A stretch of 64,000 bases of DNA from Lentimicrobium sp. L6. GTDB lineage: Bacteria; Bacteroidota; Bacteroidia; Bacteroidales; UBA12170. The stretch covers positions 16,218 through 80,217 of the forward strand of contig NZ_JABKCA010000010.1 in NCBI RefSeq assembly GCF_013166655.1. The letters run 5' to 3'. Below the pieces are notes generated by a model. The model had not been told where the DNA came from, did no database searches, and saw only the letters and a program-made list of their open reading frames with translations. A program made the position numbers and the translations under genes. Positions 62,667-64,000 of the stretch are shown here, piece by piece. How positions within the stretch are numbered: the stretch's first letter is position 1; every line of letters begins with the position of its first letter.

Positions 62667-63608
62667 TTATAATTGTGTAGTGAACTTAAAATGTTCACTA
62701 ATGGATTCGAAATTGTGTATTCTATCTATTACATCAGCAAATATTCCAGCTGTTGATAAGACCGTAATTTTACCAGCTCCTTTAATCGGAAGTGTATCGC
62801 TAACGATAACTTCACTAAGTCCAGATTCTTCCAGTTTTTGTACTGCATTTCCAGAGAAAACCGCATGTGTACATAGTGCTCTGACACTATTAGCCCCTTG
62901 TTCTAACATAAGGCCAGCAGCTTTTGTAATGGTTCCGCCCGAATCAATAATATCGTCTACTAAAACCACATCTTTTCCTTTCACATCACCTATCACTTGC
63001 ATACTTTCGATAACGCCTGCTTTTTTTCTTTGCTTGAAGCAGATGACCAAGTCTGTATTTAAGAATTTAGCATAAGCGGCAGCTCTTTTAGCTCCTCCGG
63101 TGTCTGGAGATGCCATAACTAAATTAGGTAGCTTTAGATTGTGAAGATAAGGGATAAAGATGGAAGAGGCATAAAGGTGATCCAATGGAAGGTCTACGAA
63201 GCCTTGAATTTGATCACTATGTAAATCCATAGTTACTATTCTGTCAACTCCCGCTGCAACCAGAAGGTTGGTCATCAGTTTTGCTCCAATAGAAACTCTT
63301 GGTTTATCTTTTCTATCTTGTCTTGCAAAACCAAAATAAGGGATGACAGCCACTACTTTTTTTGCGCTTGCTCTTTTTGCTGCATCAATCAATAATAGCA
63401 GTTCTAATAAGTTTTCAGAAGGAGCAAAGGTTGATTGAACAAGAAAAACGGTGTTCCCCCGAATAGTTTCATCGAAAGATGGTTGAAATTCACCATCGTT
63501 AAAAACTGCTGTTGATACTTTGCCAAGTTCTTGACCGTACTCCTTAGCAATCTTTTCTGCCAAATATTCAGTGGCTCTTCCTGTAAAAATATTTACTTTT
63601 TCAGACAT
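62667..63608 (-). CDS. prs: Ribose-phosphate pyrophosphokinase
   Basis: The start is ATG 63608 (MSEKVNIFTGRATEYLAEKI); a longer frame upstream reads into the promoter. The 313-aa enzyme makes PRPP from ribose 5-phosphate and ATP. It has VIPYFGFARQDRKDKPR (the ATP/flexible loop region), MDLHSDQIQGFVD, and the PRPP-binding loop VVLVDDIIDSGGT. It feeds purine, pyrimidine, His, Trp and NAD synthesis. The promoter is at 63644-63674, followed by rplY downstream. Confidence 0.97.
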   Translation of the reverse strand: MSEKVNIFTGRATEYLAEKIAKEYGQELGKVSTAVFNDGEFQPSFDETIRGNTVFLVQSTFAPSENLLELLLLIDAAKRASAKKVVAVIPYFGFARQDRKDKPRVSIGAKLMTNLLVAAGVDRIVTMDLHSDQIQGFVDLPLDHLYASSIFIPYLHNLKLPNLVMASPDTGGAKRAAAYAKFLNTDLVICFKQRKKAGVIESMQVIGDVKGKDVVLVDDIIDSGGTITKAAGLMLEQGANSVRALCTHAVFSGNAVQKLEESGLSEVIVSDTLPIKGAGKITVLSTAGIFADVIDRIHNFESISEHFKFTTQL

Positions 63609-63643
63609 TATTTTGCTGATTTTTAGTATGCTGTAATTTTCGG

Positions 63644-63674
63644 CAAAAGTATATTTAATTTTTCGGATCACCAA
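63644..63674 (-). promoter_or_regulatory. Promoter of prs-rplY
   Basis: On the minus strand TTG (63672-63674) precedes TACTTTTG (63644-63651) by 20 bp, close to the Bacteroidota consensus. It lies 35 bp before the prs start. Confidence 0.6.
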
Positions 63675-63742
63675 ATTAATTCAGTCTTTATTGGCTAGTT
63701 TTTTTTGGCTTTTTTACATGATGCAGAATATGTTTTTTTTTG

Positions 63743-63772
63743 TTTGAGATTAGGAAAAAGTATTTATCTTTG
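63743..63772 (+). promoter_or_regulatory. Promoter of tRNA-Leu
   Basis: TTTG at 63743-63746 and TATCTTTG at 63765-63772 are 18 bp apart, a strong -33/-7 pair 25 bp before the tRNA 5' end. Confidence 0.65.
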
Positions 63773-63797
63773 CATCCGCTCTTTAAGAGTGAGCCAC

Positions 63798-63881
63798 GCC
63801 CGGATGGCGGAATTGGTAGACGCGCTGGTCTCAAACACCAGTGAGGTAACACTCGTGCCGGTTCGACCCCGGCTCCGGGTA
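63798..63881 (+). tRNA. tRNA-Leu (anticodon CAA)
   Basis: A complete class II cloverleaf: acceptor stem GCCCGGA/TCCGGGT (G-U at the end pair), D-arm with AATTGGTAGACGCG, anticodon stem CTGGT/ACCAG with loop CTCAAAC giving anticodon CAA, a long variable arm, and T-arm GCCGG-TTCGACC-CCGGC. It reads the leucine codon UUG. The CCA end is not encoded. It has its own promoter and a good terminator, so it is a single-gene unit. Confidence 0.95.
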
Positions 63882-63886
63882 CTAAA

Positions 63887-63915
63887 GGATAACAGAAATG
63901 TTATCCTTTTTTTTT
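63887..63915 (+). terminator. Terminator of tRNA-Leu
   Basis: GGATAACA (63887-63894) pairs perfectly with TGTTATCC (63899-63906) around a GAAA tetraloop, followed by nine T. Confidence 0.85.
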
Positions 63916-64000
63916 ATTTCAAATATTCTTTATTTGATTATTATTTATATAGGGTTACCCATTTAGTTCACAAATAGTTGTATATGAGTATATTATTTTG

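Noticed and set aside
63705..63977. Open frame running across the tRNA-Leu gene
   Set aside because: It is explained by the tRNA, its promoter and terminator.
1..64000. CRISPR arrays, prophage, complete defence islands, integrons
   Set aside because: No regularly spaced direct repeats, no integrase or phage structural genes and no cas genes are visible; the only nuclease candidate stands alone.

Overview
The window is about 64 kb of AT-rich chromosome from a member of the Bacteroidota. Several things point there: C-terminal type IX secretion (T9SS) sorting domains, lipoproteins with short Bacteroidota-style signal peptides, -7 boxes of the TAnnTTTG type with an upstream TTG, a FeoA-FeoB fusion with a small Cys-rich partner, a serC-serA-DUF1015 group, and a DUF5687 ABC permease. 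The gene mix (arginine deiminase, peroxiredoxin, no photosystem or phage genes) fits a Bacteroidales/Marinilabiliales-like or related free-living lineage, but I cannot place it further. Almost all of it looks like core chromosome. There is no prophage, CRISPR array, rRNA operon or large mobile island.

Layout. 1-3.8 kb: an xdhC-xdhA pair (molybdenum hydroxylase maturation factor and FeS/FAD subunit) without its catalytic subunit, then a membrane protein with MORN-type repeats. 3.9-6.4 kb: bcp-recA-TPR lipoprotein, a tight co-directional group. 6.4-9.6 kb (minus): an Hpt protein and the ferrous iron transporter FeoAB with its Cys-rich partner. 9.9-11.1 kb: a YqhD-like iron alcohol dehydrogenase. 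11.5-14.8 kb (minus): an NtrC-type response regulator and its histidine kinase, separated by a GxxExxY gene bounded by 20-bp inverted repeats. 15.1-23.6 kb: an export-rich stretch (zinc metallopeptidase, BNR/sortilin-like T9SS protein, NTF2-like protein, DUF6929 lipoprotein, lysyl-endopeptidase-like T9SS protease). 23.6-29.5 kb (minus): two large sensor kinases and an unrecognised 234-aa protein. The first kinase has an in-frame stop near its N terminus; the second fuses an NMT1/THI5-type binding domain to a PAS-kinase. 29.7-33.7 kb (minus): the serine pathway group serC, serA, DUF1015, with a four-helix-bundle gene in between.

33.8-42.9 kb: two unrecognised genes, an MscS/YbdG-like channel, a DUF5687 ABC exporter, a DnaQ-like exonuclease, a PGN_0703-type nuclease and MgtE. 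43-45 kb (minus): two secreted proteins, one an FG-GAP propeller with a sorting/FlgD-like tail. 45.2-49.4 kb: a CPA-type antiporter, an MBL hydrolase, ilvE, and a dead REP-associated (RAYT) transposase followed by a perfect 20-bp-stem palindrome. 49.4-55.2 kb: tag, a TlpA-like protein, a SlyD-like FKBP, an RsmI-like methyltransferase, arginine deiminase, a MazG-like protein and an Omp85-like protein. 55.2-58 kb (minus): truA, serS, rpmA, rplU. 58.4-61.4 kb: a DUF4114 lipoprotein, a LysM lipoprotein and ThpR. 61.4-63.6 kb (minus): pth, rplY/ctc, prs. 63.8 kb: tRNA-Leu(CAA) with a good promoter and terminator.

The most unusual content is small-scale. A GxxExxY cassette with inverted ends sits inside a two-component operon, and two gene-less elements that look related lie within 3.5 kb of it. 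There is a RAYT relic next to a palindrome, a kinase gene interrupted by one stop codon, a periplasmic-binding-domain kinase with no response regulator beside it, and a serA whose catalytic histidine position holds lysine.
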